Shown here one piece after another: positions 1-9,638 of a DNA stretch of 34,962 bases (position 1 is its first letter; each line of letters opens with the position of its first letter). The position numbers were made by a program, and so were the translations under genes. Under the pieces are notes generated by a model. That model searched no databases and was not told where the DNA came from. It saw only the letters and a program-made list of their open reading frames with translations. Origin of the DNA: Lachnospiraceae bacterium (GTDB lineage Bacteria > Bacillota > Clostridia > Lachnospirales > Lachnospiraceae); NCBI GenBank assembly GCA_014804345.1, contig JAAUZZ010000001.1:1-34962 (forward strand). The letters run 5' to 3'.

Positions 1-1
1 G

Positions 2-115
2 GAAAGGATATTTATTCAGTATGCGCCCACAAAAGGGAAGTTCAGGAAATTTGCAATCAATGGTAATGCGAATGAGGCAGACTCTTGGACTGTAGTGGAA
101 GAAATTATAAAATAG
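2..115 (+). CDS. C-terminal end of an unidentified protein (5' truncated by window)
   Basis: An open frame enters from the left edge and gives 37 residues ending in TAG at 113-115. The ending (DSWTVVEEIIK) has ordinary protein composition, and the other two frames close sooner or look less protein-like. A strong promoter follows directly, so this is probably the last gene of an upstream transcript. Too little is present to name a family. Confidence 0.5.
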   Translation, partial: ERIFIQYAPTKGKFRKFAINGNANEADSWTVVEEIIK

Positions 116-157
116 GACAGATGTTTTATAAGAGCTAGGTTTTAGGAGTGCTAATAT

Positions 158-187
158 TTGACATACACATTAGCAGCGGTATATAAT
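158..187 (+). promoter_or_regulatory. SigA-type promoter, TTGACA-N18-TATAAT
   Basis: A perfect -35 box (TTGACA, 158-163) and perfect -10 box (TATAAT, 182-187) are separated by 18 bases. It lies about 70 bases upstream of the start at 261, with no gene between, so it should drive the membrane protein and probably the GT4 gene after it. The -10 is embedded in GGTATATAATG, a string also present at the promoter near 21248. Confidence 0.8.
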
Positions 188-260
188 GAATAGATATATT
201 AGATATTCAGATTATGAAAGTTTTAGCAGGATGGATATGTAAGCGGCAGAGGGATTTTTG

Positions 261-1856
261 ATGGTGAAGAGCAAACGTAACATTAATAAAATAATATTTA
301 TGGCATTATTAATAATGCAGATATTATATATGCTTTACTGGGGAAATGCAAAAGGGGGATTTTATGTAGATGAATTTTTTTCGTTTGACAATGCGCATTA
401 TCTTTCGGCTTCCACTCCCAAAAGAATCAAGCTTTACGATGCGGATTTTATGGAATACGGCAAGTGGTTTCAATTAAGCGATTTAAAAGAGACATTGGCA
501 GTGACAAAGGAAATTGCCTTGTATCAGGATTCTTTTGGGCATAACATAAAAACACTGCTTAAAAGCGCCTATAACTGGATGCTCAATTACGTTGAGGCTT
601 TGTTTTTTCCGGGCGAGGTAAACAAATGGAGCGGCATTTCCATTAATGTTGTGCTGTTTGTGCTGTGCCAGGTCTTTTTGTACCTTCTTTCCTCAAAGGT
701 TTCAGAGAACAGCCTTGCGGCGTTAATCGCCTGTGCGATGTATGGCTTTTCGGGTCTTGTCGTAAGCATGGTCGTCTATGTGCGGTTTTATGTGCTTGCA
801 AATTTGTGGATGCTGATATTCCTGTACCTGCATGTGCTGATGTGGGAGGAAAAGAATATAAGGAAAAATATTTTATATGAAATGATAGCAGTGTTTGTGC
901 TGTTTTTAGGGTATCGCATGTCGCCGCTGGCCGCCATAATGGGCATTGGGGAGATATTGTGTTTTTCCGTGGCATTAGGCATCAAAAAAAGGTGGCTTCA
1001 AATCGGATATTATACTGTCCCGATTTTATTGGGGGGCATTGTTTACGCGGCATTGTTTACAGATTATTTAAAAATGTTCCGTGACCCGTCTGCTGCGGCT
1101 CAAGGAGGGTATGGCGCTGCAAAAACAAGCCTTTTGGTAAGCCTTGTGCGCCTGACGCCTTCTTCCTTTGTCACAAGGGCAGCAAGCCTGGTTGAAATCA
1201 TCAATGACTATCTGTTTGGGCATGTGTATGTGCTGCTTCTGTTTGCGGTTTTATGCATATACAGTGTGATTAGGGAATTTCGGAAGAAGCAGAAAAGGCT
1301 GTTTATATATGTTGTTGTTTTGGGTGCTTCTTTGTTTTACTTTATTGCGTCAGTCTGCTTTAAGCTTGGCACCATTCGGTATAATTCCTTTTTGTATCCG
1401 TTGCTTGCAATGATGATAGCGGATATGGTGTCGGCTCTATTAAATAAAGAGAAAACAGGCAAAGCTGCCGCAGTGTTACTGGCTTTGGCATTAATCGGGG
1501 AATTATACTATACCGTATCAATCCCGCGTATTCAAAACCTTTATCCGGAGGAAAAAGCGCAGGTGGAAATAATCCGCCAAAACAACGGCATTGACAATAT
1601 TGTGGTGGATTACCATTTTAACGACAGGGTCATTTATGAGTGCCTTGCCTATGGGGATGAAGGCACAAAAGTGATGTTTCAGCATTTGGACGAGGCTGAT
1701 TTTACGGATAAGGGCAGCGCGATTCTTGTATGGCAGCCCGCAAACGAGTCCGACGAAATCCTCCCATATCTTGAGGAAGCGGGATACTCCTATGTGGAGC
1801 AAATCGCAGTTACCCATGAATCGAAAATATTCTTGTGCAGGAAGGTGAATGTGTGA
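261..1856 (+). CDS. Polytopic membrane protein, probable GT-C-type glycosyltransferase
   Basis: A 531-residue protein with an N-terminal membrane segment, a first extracytoplasmic loop, about ten further hydrophobic segments to about residue 425, and a soluble C-terminal tail of about 100 residues. The first loop carries YVDEFFSFDNAHY; an acidic pair in loop 1 is typical of GT-C enzymes of the PMT/ArnT class, which use polyprenyl-phosphate sugars outside the membrane. That family placement is inferred from topology and this motif. ATG at 261 was chosen because GCAGAGGG lies 8 bases upstream; a TTG at 258 is possible but less well spaced. It is the first gene after the promoter at 158-187, with a GT4 gene 23 bases downstream. 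It could instead be a glycan-related membrane protein with no transferase activity. Confidence 0.7.
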   Translation: MVKSKRNINKIIFMALLIMQILYMLYWGNAKGGFYVDEFFSFDNAHYLSASTPKRIKLYDADFMEYGKWFQLSDLKETLAVTKEIALYQDSFGHNIKTLLKSAYNWMLNYVEALFFPGEVNKWSGISINVVLFVLCQVFLYLLSSKVSENSLAALIACAMYGFSGLVVSMVVYVRFYVLANLWMLIFLYLHVLMWEEKNIRKNILYEMIAVFVLFLGYRMSPLAAIMGIGEILCFSVALGIKKRWLQIGYYTVPILLGGIVYAALFTDYLKMFRDPSAAAQGGYGAAKTSLLVSLVRLTPSSFVTRAASLVEIINDYLFGHVYVLLLFAVLCIYSVIREFRKKQKRLFIYVVVLGASLFYFIASVCFKLGTIRYNSFLYPLLAMMIADMVSALLNKEKTGKAAAVLLALALIGELYYTVSIPRIQNLYPEEKAQVEIIRQNNGIDNIVVDYHFNDRVIYECLAYGDEGTKVMFQHLDEADFTDKGSAILVWQPANESDEILPYLEEAGYSYVEQIAVTHESKIFLCRKVNV

Positions 1857-1879
1857 CTGTATAGAAGGAGAGGGTTTGT

Positions 1880-3031
1880 ATGAAAATATTAATCATATCA
1901 CATGAGTATCCACCATTAGGTGGTGGAGGGGCGAATGCGTGTTTTTTCTTGGCAAGACAGTTTGCCCAAAGCGGAAATGATGTTGACATACTTACAGCCA
2001 TGTATGAGGGACTTCCTAAAACGGAAAAGACAGAAACTGGTGTAAAGATATACCGTGTGAAATGCAAACGGAAAAATAAGGAAAAGAGTAGTTTTGCTGA
2101 GATGCTGTCCTTTTTGTGCAGTGCATGGCGCAAAGCGGAAAAAATGGCGCGCGAAAATCATTATGATAAATGTTTGACCTTTTTTGGAATACCGAGCGGT
2201 CCGATTGCATTGCATCTGAAAAGGAAATATGGACTGCCATATGTGGTGCGTTTTGGCGGTGGAGATATACCGGGCGCTCAAAAGCGCTTTAAATATGTCT
2301 ATGCGGTTGTTTCTCCGATTTTGCGAACAATATGGAGGGAAGCAGATGCGCTAATTGCCAATAGTGAAGGGTTAAAGAAGCGTGCACAGCGTTTTGAAAA
2401 GAGGTATGAAATCAGCATTATCGAAAACGGAGTCGACGATCAATTTTTCTGCCCATTGGAAGAAAAAGCGGAAGGCGATATATTAAAGATACTGTTTGTG
2501 TCAAGACTGATAGAAGGAAAGGGGTTACAGTTTGTAATTCCTAAAGTAAAGGATATTAATGCTCAAGTAGCTCAAAAAGGGAAAAAAGGGATAGAGCTTT
2601 TGATTGTTGGGGATGGTCCATATAGGACGATTCTTGAAAAAATTACAAAAGAAAATGAGGTAGAGGATCTTGTAAGATTTGAAGGCAGAAAAAATAAGGA
2701 CGAGGTAAGGGAATATTACCGTAATGCAGACTTATTTATCCTCCCATCACTGTCTGAGGGAATGCCGAATGTGGTGCTTGAAGCTATGGCAACTGGACTC
2801 CCTATCGTGATGACACCTTGTGAAGGAAGCAAAGAACTTATAAATGGCAACGGAATTATCAGTAAAGTGGAGGAATTTGACAAAGCGCTGGTAGAAATGT
2901 GTATATCTGATGATAAGCGGAAAATAATGGGGCAGACAAGTCGGAAACTTGTAGAGGAACATTTTCGGTGGAAAGTATCTGCTCAAAAATATCTCTTTTT
3001 GATGAATGAGATCTTGAAAGACCATGAATAG
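1880..3031 (+). CDS. GT4-family glycosyltransferase
   Basis: A 383-residue cytoplasmic GT-B-fold glycosyltransferase. The N-terminus (MKILIISHEYPPLGGGGAN) has the usual glycine-rich loop after beta strand 1. The C-terminal half has the SRLIEGKG stretch, the VGDGP nucleotide-binding segment, and SEGMPNVVLEAMATG at about 290-304, with the two glutamates of the E-x7-E motif. Length is normal for GT4. AGAAGGAGAGG just upstream supports the ATG at 1880. It probably adds a sugar from a nucleotide donor to the lipid-linked repeat unit; donor and acceptor cannot be read from the sequence. It is followed by an AT-rich gap and the broken genes at 3111-4544. Confidence 0.9.
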   Translation: MKILIISHEYPPLGGGGANACFFLARQFAQSGNDVDILTAMYEGLPKTEKTETGVKIYRVKCKRKNKEKSSFAEMLSFLCSAWRKAEKMARENHYDKCLTFFGIPSGPIALHLKRKYGLPYVVRFGGGDIPGAQKRFKYVYAVVSPILRTIWREADALIANSEGLKKRAQRFEKRYEISIIENGVDDQFFCPLEEKAEGDILKILFVSRLIEGKGLQFVIPKVKDINAQVAQKGKKGIELLIVGDGPYRTILEKITKENEVEDLVRFEGRKNKDEVREYYRNADLFILPSLSEGMPNVVLEAMATGLPIVMTPCEGSKELINGNGIISKVEEFDKALVEMCISDDKRKIMGQTSRKLVEEHFRWKVSAQKYLFLMNEILKDHE

Positions 3032-3110
3032 GTAAATTCGTGAAAAAGTCAATTGAAAAAATTATAAGTTATGTAATAAAAATGAGATATAATACTTTGA
3101 TATAGGTATA

Positions 3111-4290
3111 ATGAGAAAACGAAAATTAATTAAAAATACGATTGCAACAATAATTAAATATTTTGTATTTGTGATAATTGGGTTTGTAACGCCCAAATTG
3201 ATTATACAATACTATGGTTCGGCAGTAAATGGATTAGTTAACTCTATAACACAGTTTTGGGGTTATATATCACTTTTGGATATGGAAGTGGGCACTGTAG
3301 TTGCAAGTTCGTTATATGTTCCTTTAGCAAGAAAAGATGATGCAGAAGTTAGCCGGATTGTTGTTTCTTGCAATCGATTTTACAAAAAATTGCTTTAATA
3401 CTGTTGGTATATAGCATTATAGTAATGTTTCTATATCCTTTTTTAATTGGCAATGAATTTGGCTTTTGGTATATCGCAAGTTTGGTATTCACCCTTGCAT
3501 CAAATACATTTATGCAATATTCTTTTGGTTGGACGTGGATGATATTATTAGTAGCTGATCAAAAGGCATATGTGAAGTACTGTATTGAAACATTTATTGC
3601 GTTTATTAATCTGTTGCTTACTGTGTTTTTGATTCAAAAAGGGTTTTCAATACAAGCTGTAAAGTTGGCAGCTGCGGTAGTATTTATTGCAAAACCGTTT
3701 CTTTTGTCTGTTTACGTAAAAAGAAATTATAATATTGATAGAAAAATAAAGTTAAATGGTGAGCCAATGTTTCAAATGAAATCTTTCTTTAAAAGGATTA
3801 TTACGCTTAAGAGGCTAAAAAGGAACAATGATTATGATGCATGCATTAGCTTTATGGATAGCGCGAATATTGCTAATATTTTAACAGGGAAACGGCACTG
3901 TAAAACGATTGTTTCTGTGAGAAATACACTTTCTCAAAGCCGTTCAAAAGAATATAAATATATTGTAAATCCTATTGCAAAGCTGCTTTATTCACATACA
4001 GATAAGGTGATTGCGCTTTCAAAGGGGACGGAGTGGGACTTGAAGGAGAACCTTGGAGTTCCTGAAAAAAACTTGCAACAATTTATAATGGATACAATTT
4101 TGATTTGATTGTCTGGGAAAAAGTGTGATGCTGGTGAGCCTCTTGAAAAAGAGGAAAAGCTTTTGTCAGAGGCGATGATTTTACTTAAAGAAGATCCGAA
4201 ATTAAGGGAAAAGTATAGAAAAAATCTAAAAAAAGGGCAATGGGTTTTGATATTGGACAAGTTGTCGGACAATGGATTGATTTATGCTGA
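3111..4290 (+). pseudogene. Chimeric remnant: Wzx-like flippase front joined to GT4 glycosyltransferase pieces
   Basis: The first part (3111 to about 3765) reads as the N-terminal half of a polysaccharide flippase, with VTPKLIIQYYGSAVNGLVNS. It changes frame at the A6 run at 3384-3389, where one more A would restore FYKKIALILLVY. At about 3766 the same frame passes directly into the middle of a GT4 glycosyltransferase (DYDACISFMDSANIANIL), a clear paralogue of the intact gene at 23238-24437. A second frameshift near 4076 is revealed by TIYNGYNFDLI in the alternative frame, matching TIYNGYSIDTI of the intact gene. The catalytic C-terminal half is missing, and only a GT4-like tail remains, ending MGFDIGQVVGQWIDLC at 4287 after another frame change. 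No product from this stretch should be functional; the intact flippase at 25272 probably replaces it. Confidence 0.85.
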
Positions 4291-4332
4291 TTATATTTCA
4301 GAAAGAATTATGTTAGTAAATTACATCGCTTC

Positions 4333-4544
4333 AGCAATGAAAAGAGAAAAGAATATGTCGGAAAAAAATTGGTGAATAGTATATTATTCCATTACTTGGT
4401 GCGTGGGACAGTCCGAATAAAATCAATTTTGATGAACTTACATTTTATTATGAATCAAGTTTGGCAGATTTTAGACTGAAATCATTGGGAATTAAACTAG
4501 GAGATTATATTAAAATACAGGAAGCTCATATTGAGAAAAAATGA
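4333..4544 (+). pseudogene. Remnant of a TupA-like ATP-grasp protein
   Basis: Reading across two frames gives KRKEYVGKK, then IGE-stop-YIIPLLGAWDSP and NKINFDEL. This resembles the conserved VREYV-KKIGEEYLIPLLGVWDS region of TupA-like ATP-grasp proteins common in capsule loci. The change of frame falls in the A7 run at 4362-4368, and the stop at 4377-4379 is one base from a Glu codon (GAG to TAG). After FDEL the similarity ends and about 35 unrelated residues run to a TGA at 4542. The family match is from memory of the motif. The stretch is clearly non-functional. Confidence 0.6.
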
Positions 4545-4604
4545 TTTATAAGATTGTAGTGTATTATTTTGAACAATATATGAAAAGAAATAAGGAGAAT
4601 GATG

Positions 4605-5546
4605 ATGTACAAAGTTTCAATAGTCGTGCCTGTATATAACGAAGAAGGAAATGTGGCGGAGCTTCATAGGGAAATAAAGGAGGTCTGTGAGAAAAATAAT
4701 TTTGTGTATGAGATCATTTTTATTAATGATGGTTCCTCTGATAAGACCGAGGAAATTTGCAGAACCTTAAGACCCTTAAAATATATAAGACTCAGGAAGA
4801 ATTTCGGGCAGACGGCGGCAATGGACGCAGGAATTAAGGCGGCGCAGTATGACTATATCGTGACAATGGACGGGGATAGGCAGAATGACCCTGAGGATAT
4901 TCCGGGAATGTTGAACTATATGACTGAGAATGACTTGGATGTAGTGTCGGGTTGGAGAAAACACCGTAAAGATTCTTTCATGAAAAAGTTTACGTCAAGA
5001 GGTGCAAACCTGTTAAGGCATATTCTTGTGCATGACGGAATCCATGACAGCGGCTGCTCCCTTAAAGTATACAAAAAAGAGTGCTTTGAGCATATTAATC
5101 TTTATGGGGAACAACACCGTTTTATACCTGCTATTTTGAAGATAAAAGGTTTTTCAGTGGGGGAGATTGTTGTCAATCACAGACCACGTACCGCTGGAGT
5201 GACAAAATATAATTGGAAGCGCACCATAAAGGGATTTGTGGACATGATATCCGTGTGGTTTTGGAATAAATATTCTTCAAGACCACTTCATCTGCTTGGC
5301 GGTATTGGCTTTTTCTTTACGTTTCTTGGCGGATGCTGTGGAATATGGTCTATTGCATTGTTTGCGATGGGAAAGAAAATGTCAAACAATATCTTTCCGC
5401 CACTTCTTACAGTATTCTTTATTATCATTGGATTGTTAATGTTTGTGTTTGGACTTATGAGCGAGATTCTAGTAAAGACCTATTTCGGAACGGGTGTGGA
5501 TGCCTCATACAGTGTTAAAGAAATAACGGATTACGGGGAAGAATAA
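4605..5546 (+). CDS. GT2 polyprenyl-phosphate glycosyltransferase (GtrB/ArnC/DPM1-like)
   Basis: A 313-residue protein with an N-terminal GT2 domain: KVSIVVPVYNEEGN at the start, NDGSSDKT at about 41-48, and the metal-binding MDGDRQNDPEDIP at about 88-100. Two C-terminal membrane segments follow (about 230-250 and 265-295), the standard layout of enzymes that load a sugar onto undecaprenyl phosphate at the inner membrane face. Such a product would supply the GT-C and GtrII-like proteins in this window. Three ATG codons occur in tandem (4599, 4602, 4605); 4605 gives the best spacing from AAGGAG at 4592-4597. Its TAA shares a base with the ATG of the MBOAT gene, showing translational coupling. 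Confidence 0.9.
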   Translation: MYKVSIVVPVYNEEGNVAELHREIKEVCEKNNFVYEIIFINDGSSDKTEEICRTLRPLKYIRLRKNFGQTAAMDAGIKAAQYDYIVTMDGDRQNDPEDIPGMLNYMTENDLDVVSGWRKHRKDSFMKKFTSRGANLLRHILVHDGIHDSGCSLKVYKKECFEHINLYGEQHRFIPAILKIKGFSVGEIVVNHRPRTAGVTKYNWKRTIKGFVDMISVWFWNKYSSRPLHLLGGIGFFFTFLGGCCGIWSIALFAMGKKMSNNIFPPLLTVFFIIIGLLMFVFGLMSEILVKTYFGTGVDASYSVKEITDYGEE

Positions 5547-6940
5547 TGGGTTTTTCGACATATGCATTCATTTTTATATTTTTTCCCATTGTTATCTGTC
5601 TTTATTATTTTGGAGGCCTTTTTTCAGATAAAATAGGGAGCGTTTTTCAGCGGTATGTCATAATCGTTGCTTCGGCTGTCTTTCTAGCCTGGGCAGATAT
5701 AGGTGCATTGGCAGTATTTTCTATATCCGCAGTTGTAAATTATATTATTTCATTGATGCTTGTGGGGAAATATACAAAACGGTATCTTATTATAGGCGTT
5801 ATATGGAATGTTCTGCTTTTAAGTTTATTTAAGTATTGTAATGGCAGTAATTTTGTGGCAAACATTGCATTACCGTTAGGAATAAGCTTTTATACATTTC
5901 AACAGCTTGTTTTTCTGCAAGGCGTATATAAGGAAAAAAAGAACTTTGGCAGTTTTAGTGAATATCTTTATTACGTGATTTATTTTCCGAAAATGATATC
6001 GGGGCCGCTTTTGCAGTATAAGGAAAGCGTCGATCAGTTTGCTGGAAGGAAACTGTCAAAACTGGATTTTTCTAATATCAGTTCGGGGATGTATCTTTTT
6101 GCGATAGGATTATTTAAGAAAGTTGTAATTTCTGATACAGTGGCGCAGTTTGCCAATACGGGATTTGGAATGGCAGATGGATTAAATTTTCTTCAAGCAT
6201 GGGGTACGGCTTTGTGTTATACCTTTCAGATCTATTTTGATTTCAGTGGGTATAGTGATATGGCTGTGGGAAGCGCAAGAATGCTTAACATAAAGCTTCC
6301 GTTCAATTTTGATTCGCCATACAAGGCAGAGAACATTAAAGACTTTTGGAACAGATGGCATATTACATTGGGGAAAACGCTGACAAATTTAATCTATATC
6401 CCGTTAGGTGGAAACAGAAAAGGAATTGTGAATACATGCTTGAATAAGTTTATCGTGTTTTTTATAAGCGGATTGTGGCATGGAGTAGGAATCAATTTTG
6501 TCATATGGGGCTGCTGTTATGGTATCTTATCTGTATTTGAGGTTATATTTGAAAAAACCTTAAAGAAAATTCCCAAGCAGATAAGATGTATTTTAATATT
6601 TTTGATTGTAAATTTCTTGTGGGTACTTTTTCGGGCAGATAATTTGCATCAGGTGATTAGTATCTATAAGGCAATGTTCTCTGTGGGCAGTTTTTCGTTT
6701 GCAAGTCTTGGCGTCTTGGCTGACGATGGTATTATTCCGTTCCCCGATCTTCTGTGGGCACTTTATTTGATTGGGATTTTAGTGTTGCTTGCAGTTATCG
6801 TATTGCGCAAAAAGAATTCCAATGATATGTATATCAATTACAGGGCAGGATGGAAAAAAGTTATCTTCACTGTTGCATTACTTGTTTTTTCAGTTCTGCA
6901 TTTATCAAGGCTAAGTATTTTTGTATATCAGAATTTTTAG
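5546..6940 (+). CDS. MBOAT-family O-acyltransferase (AlgI-like)
   Basis: A 464-residue multi-pass protein with MBOAT hallmarks: YFPKMISGPLLQY, YFDFSGYSDMAVG, FWNRWHITLG (His about 272), YIPLGGNRKG and SGLWHG (His about 312, the presumed catalytic histidine). Family members such as AlgI and DltB move acyl groups, often acetyl, across the membrane for transfer to a polysaccharide. The start overlaps the upstream GT2 stop by one base and an SGNH-like partner gene follows after 17 bases, the usual two-gene export/acetylation arrangement. All motifs are intact, in contrast to the broken MBOAT gene at 31424-32835. Confidence 0.93.
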   Translation: MGFSTYAFIFIFFPIVICLYYFGGLFSDKIGSVFQRYVIIVASAVFLAWADIGALAVFSISAVVNYIISLMLVGKYTKRYLIIGVIWNVLLLSLFKYCNGSNFVANIALPLGISFYTFQQLVFLQGVYKEKKNFGSFSEYLYYVIYFPKMISGPLLQYKESVDQFAGRKLSKLDFSNISSGMYLFAIGLFKKVVISDTVAQFANTGFGMADGLNFLQAWGTALCYTFQIYFDFSGYSDMAVGSARMLNIKLPFNFDSPYKAENIKDFWNRWHITLGKTLTNLIYIPLGGNRKGIVNTCLNKFIVFFISGLWHGVGINFVIWGCCYGILSVFEVIFEKTLKKIPKQIRCILIFLIVNFLWVLFRADNLHQVISIYKAMFSVGSFSFASLGVLADDGIIPFPDLLWALYLIGILVLLAVIVLRKKNSNDMYINYRAGWKKVIFTVALLVFSVLHLSRLSIFVYQNF

Positions 6941-6957
6941 CGGTAGGGAGCGTTGCA

Positions 6958-8022
6958 ATGTCAGATAAAAAATTTACAGTTTATACCATTACATTGTCTG
7001 CGGCAATTTTATTATGTATGGGTATCTTTATCTATATATGGGATCCGTGCAATTATTATAGAATAGAGGATAACCAATTAAAATACGTGGCTTCTGCGTA
7101 TATTGATGCGGGGATTATTAGAAATGCGGAATATGATACAGCAATCATTGGTTCATCAATGTCACAAAATTTTGATATGCAGTTATTTCGAGATAAACTG
7201 AGCATAAACCCTGTGAAAATTAATACAGGCGGTATTACATTGGAGCAGAGAGATTTATTTTACAATGCAATTGAACATACCAATAAGACGGATAATTATT
7301 ATATTGAGATCGCATTGACGAAATTCAACGAGGATACAGATCTATTAGACGATACCCCCGTATATATGTATGATGATAATCAATGGAATGATTTGAAGTA
7401 TTTATATGGATATGAAACATGGATGCGGTCGCTTCCAATTAGTCTGGTATATGCTGGTTTGGACACTTTGGGGATTGAGATAGAAACCGCACATAATCTT
7501 GAAAATGTTGACTATGTTGGAGAATGGTATTATCGTTCTAAAACGGGAAGTGATATTGTAAAGAAAAAATATTTATCGGGAATAGATGCAGTGTCAGCAC
7601 AGGATACGGATGGAATGTGTGAGAGAATGATGAGAAATGTGGATGATAAGCTGACAACGGTTATTGACGAAGATAACAGTTATGTGTTTTACTTTCCGCC
7701 GTATTCTGCCTTGTTCTGGCATGATGCCAAAGAGAAGGGGTATGTTGATGCCTATTATACTGTAAAAGAGCACATTTTGGAGGTATTATTGGAATATCCA
7801 AATGTCAGGGTATTTGATTTTCAATATGCACCGTTTATTTGTGATTTGGATAATTATAGGGATACCACCCACTATAGTAAAGACATTAGTGATTTTATGG
7901 TCAATTGTTTTGGAAATCAGGAGTATATGGTGACAAAAGAAAATTATAAGGACGGATTAAAGGAACTAAAAGGGCACGTAGAACAGTTTTCAGATGATAA
8001 TATGGGCTGGTTATCGAAATGA
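6958..8022 (+). CDS. SGNH-hydrolase-like membrane-anchored protein, MBOAT partner
   Basis: A 354-residue protein with one N-terminal membrane anchor (about 8-28) and a large extracytoplasmic domain. TAIIGSSMSQNF at about 61-72 carries the block I GSS/nucleophile-Ser context of SGNH enzymes, and YRDTTHYS near residue 300 supplies the Asp-x-x-His pair expected near the C-terminus. It is likely the extracellular acyltransferase that receives the acyl group from the adjacent MBOAT protein, as AlgJ/AlgX and DltD do; that role is inferred from position and motifs. The ATG at 6958 follows TAGGGAG; an in-frame upstream start would run deep into the MBOAT gene and is unlikely. Confidence 0.75.
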   Translation: MSDKKFTVYTITLSAAILLCMGIFIYIWDPCNYYRIEDNQLKYVASAYIDAGIIRNAEYDTAIIGSSMSQNFDMQLFRDKLSINPVKINTGGITLEQRDLFYNAIEHTNKTDNYYIEIALTKFNEDTDLLDDTPVYMYDDNQWNDLKYLYGYETWMRSLPISLVYAGLDTLGIEIETAHNLENVDYVGEWYYRSKTGSDIVKKKYLSGIDAVSAQDTDGMCERMMRNVDDKLTTVIDEDNSYVFYFPPYSALFWHDAKEKGYVDAYYTVKEHILEVLLEYPNVRVFDFQYAPFICDLDNYRDTTHYSKDISDFMVNCFGNQEYMVTKENYKDGLKELKGHVEQFSDDNMGWLSK

Positions 8023-8076
8023 TGTATGTTTTGATAGGAACGAGAGCGGAATCTTGAAAGCAGAAGGTGATAATTT

Positions 8077-9624
8077 TTGGAGAGAGTGGACGGCATTATA
8101 AAGAAAGTGAATAAAAAACTCAGTTCCGGTTTCAAGGCAGCGTTTATTGCGGCAATTGTGGCGGGACTAATTGCGCATATGTATATGTTCACGAACAAAT
8201 TGCCAAATTTTGACGATCTGATTGGAATTGATAATTTTGGCGTGACATTTAAAAATGGAAGATGGTTTTTATGGGTTGTGGGCGCTGTGGCATATCATTT
8301 GGAATTTGTGTTTAGTCTGCCTTGGGCGAACGGAGTAATTACACTTGTGCTGCTTGGCATCTCGGCAGGAATGATTGCTGATTTACTTTCTATAAAGAGC
8401 AAAACTGCAAATGTACTGCTTGGCGCAGCGCTTGTGGTATTTCCGAGTTGGACAAGTACATTCTTCTATATGTTTACTGCACCGTATTATGCGTTAGCGG
8501 TATTAATGTCCGTGGCTTCCGTGTATGTTACGGTTAAACACCAAAAGGGGATTTTTGCATCAGTCATATTGTTGGCCTGTTCGCTGGGGATATATCAGTC
8601 TTACCTGCCGTTTACGGCTACGTTGTATGTTGTCATTTTATGTTTGATGCTTTTTGATGATCAATATGGATATTTGGACATTTTAAAAAAATCCCTGTTG
8701 TATTTATGCAGTATGGTGGTTGGAACAGTGGTTTATTTTATATGCATGAAGCTGTCCCTGCTTATTACCGGACAAGAATTAAACGCTTACAAGGGAATCA
8801 GCACAATGGGAAAGTTTGAATTGGCACGGATTCCTGAAATCGGTCATACGATTATGGTCAATTTTTTTGGAATATTTCTCAATAATAATATGGAAATCAG
8901 TTACAATTATATCACGAAGGGAATGTATTTTGTACTGTATGCCGCCAGTCTTGTTATGGTTTTGTATTTGCTGGTTGTCAATATTAAGAAACAGGATATT
9001 TTGAAGGCGGTAGAGACGGTTGTTCTGTTCGTCATCTATATCATTGCCATCAATTCAATTTATATTATGTGTGAAGATGGAATCTATTCTCTTATGTATT
9101 ATTCTTATGTATTCCTTATGATATTTCCGCTTGCGCTTTTGGACAGGTGTATCGGGAGAGAAGAAAAAAAACATTGGATTGGAATTGAGTATGTGATAAC
9201 AATCGCTGTTTCCGCCGGTGTGGCAAGTTATTGCCATTTCGCGAATGGTGAGTATATAAGTATGCAGCTTAGTTATGAACAGGCAGCAAGTTACTATACG
9301 ACTATGATTACGCAGATAAAAAGCGTTGACGGCTACCGTGATGATATGAAGGTAGCGTTCAGCGGAACGGATCTCGTTGACACAACACTATATCACAATG
9401 AGGTTATGGACACATTTTCTATGAGCGGTAGAGATGACGCTCTCGCAGATGCGTACAGCAAACAAAATTTTATTCGTTATTATTGTGGGTTTGATGCAGA
9501 AACTGTCGGTACCGATATATTGTCCGAAACTTCTAAAACGAAACTCGCCCAAATGCCGACCTATCCCAATGCCGGTTCTATACAGGTTATGGATGATGTT
9601 GTGGTTGTTAAATTATCTGACTGA
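8077..9624 (+). CDS. GtrII-like glucosyltransferase membrane protein
   Basis: A 515-residue polytopic protein. After the first membrane segment it has LPNFDDLIGIDNFG and then KNGRWFLW, the pattern of the GtrII-type glucosyltransferase family (Glucos_trans_II), which transfers sugars from undecaprenyl phosphate to a glycan outside the membrane. About ten membrane segments are followed by a soluble tail from about residue 400. The start is a TTG at 8077: AGAAGGTGA ends six bases upstream and no in-frame ATG lies before the first membrane segment. The GT2 enzyme at 4605 is the natural donor-lipid maker for it. Confidence 0.75.
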   Translation: MERVDGIIKKVNKKLSSGFKAAFIAAIVAGLIAHMYMFTNKLPNFDDLIGIDNFGVTFKNGRWFLWVVGAVAYHLEFVFSLPWANGVITLVLLGISAGMIADLLSIKSKTANVLLGAALVVFPSWTSTFFYMFTAPYYALAVLMSVASVYVTVKHQKGIFASVILLACSLGIYQSYLPFTATLYVVILCLMLFDDQYGYLDILKKSLLYLCSMVVGTVVYFICMKLSLLITGQELNAYKGISTMGKFELARIPEIGHTIMVNFFGIFLNNNMEISYNYITKGMYFVLYAASLVMVLYLLVVNIKKQDILKAVETVVLFVIYIIAINSIYIMCEDGIYSLMYYSYVFLMIFPLALLDRCIGREEKKHWIGIEYVITIAVSAGVASYCHFANGEYISMQLSYEQAASYYTTMITQIKSVDGYRDDMKVAFSGTDLVDTTLYHNEVMDTFSMSGRDDALADAYSKQNFIRYYCGFDAETVGTDILSETSKTKLAQMPTYPNAGSIQVMDDVVVVKLSD

Positions 9625-9638
9625 CGGGAGTTTAAAAT

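Noticed and set aside
3088-3093. TATAAT box before the flippase fragment
   Set aside because: No acceptable -35 box at the right distance, and the region is strongly AT-rich.
6850-6957. Upstream in-frame extension of the first SGNH gene
   Set aside because: It overlaps the end of the MBOAT gene and lacks hydrophobic or conserved sequence; the ATG at 6958 has its own ribosome site.
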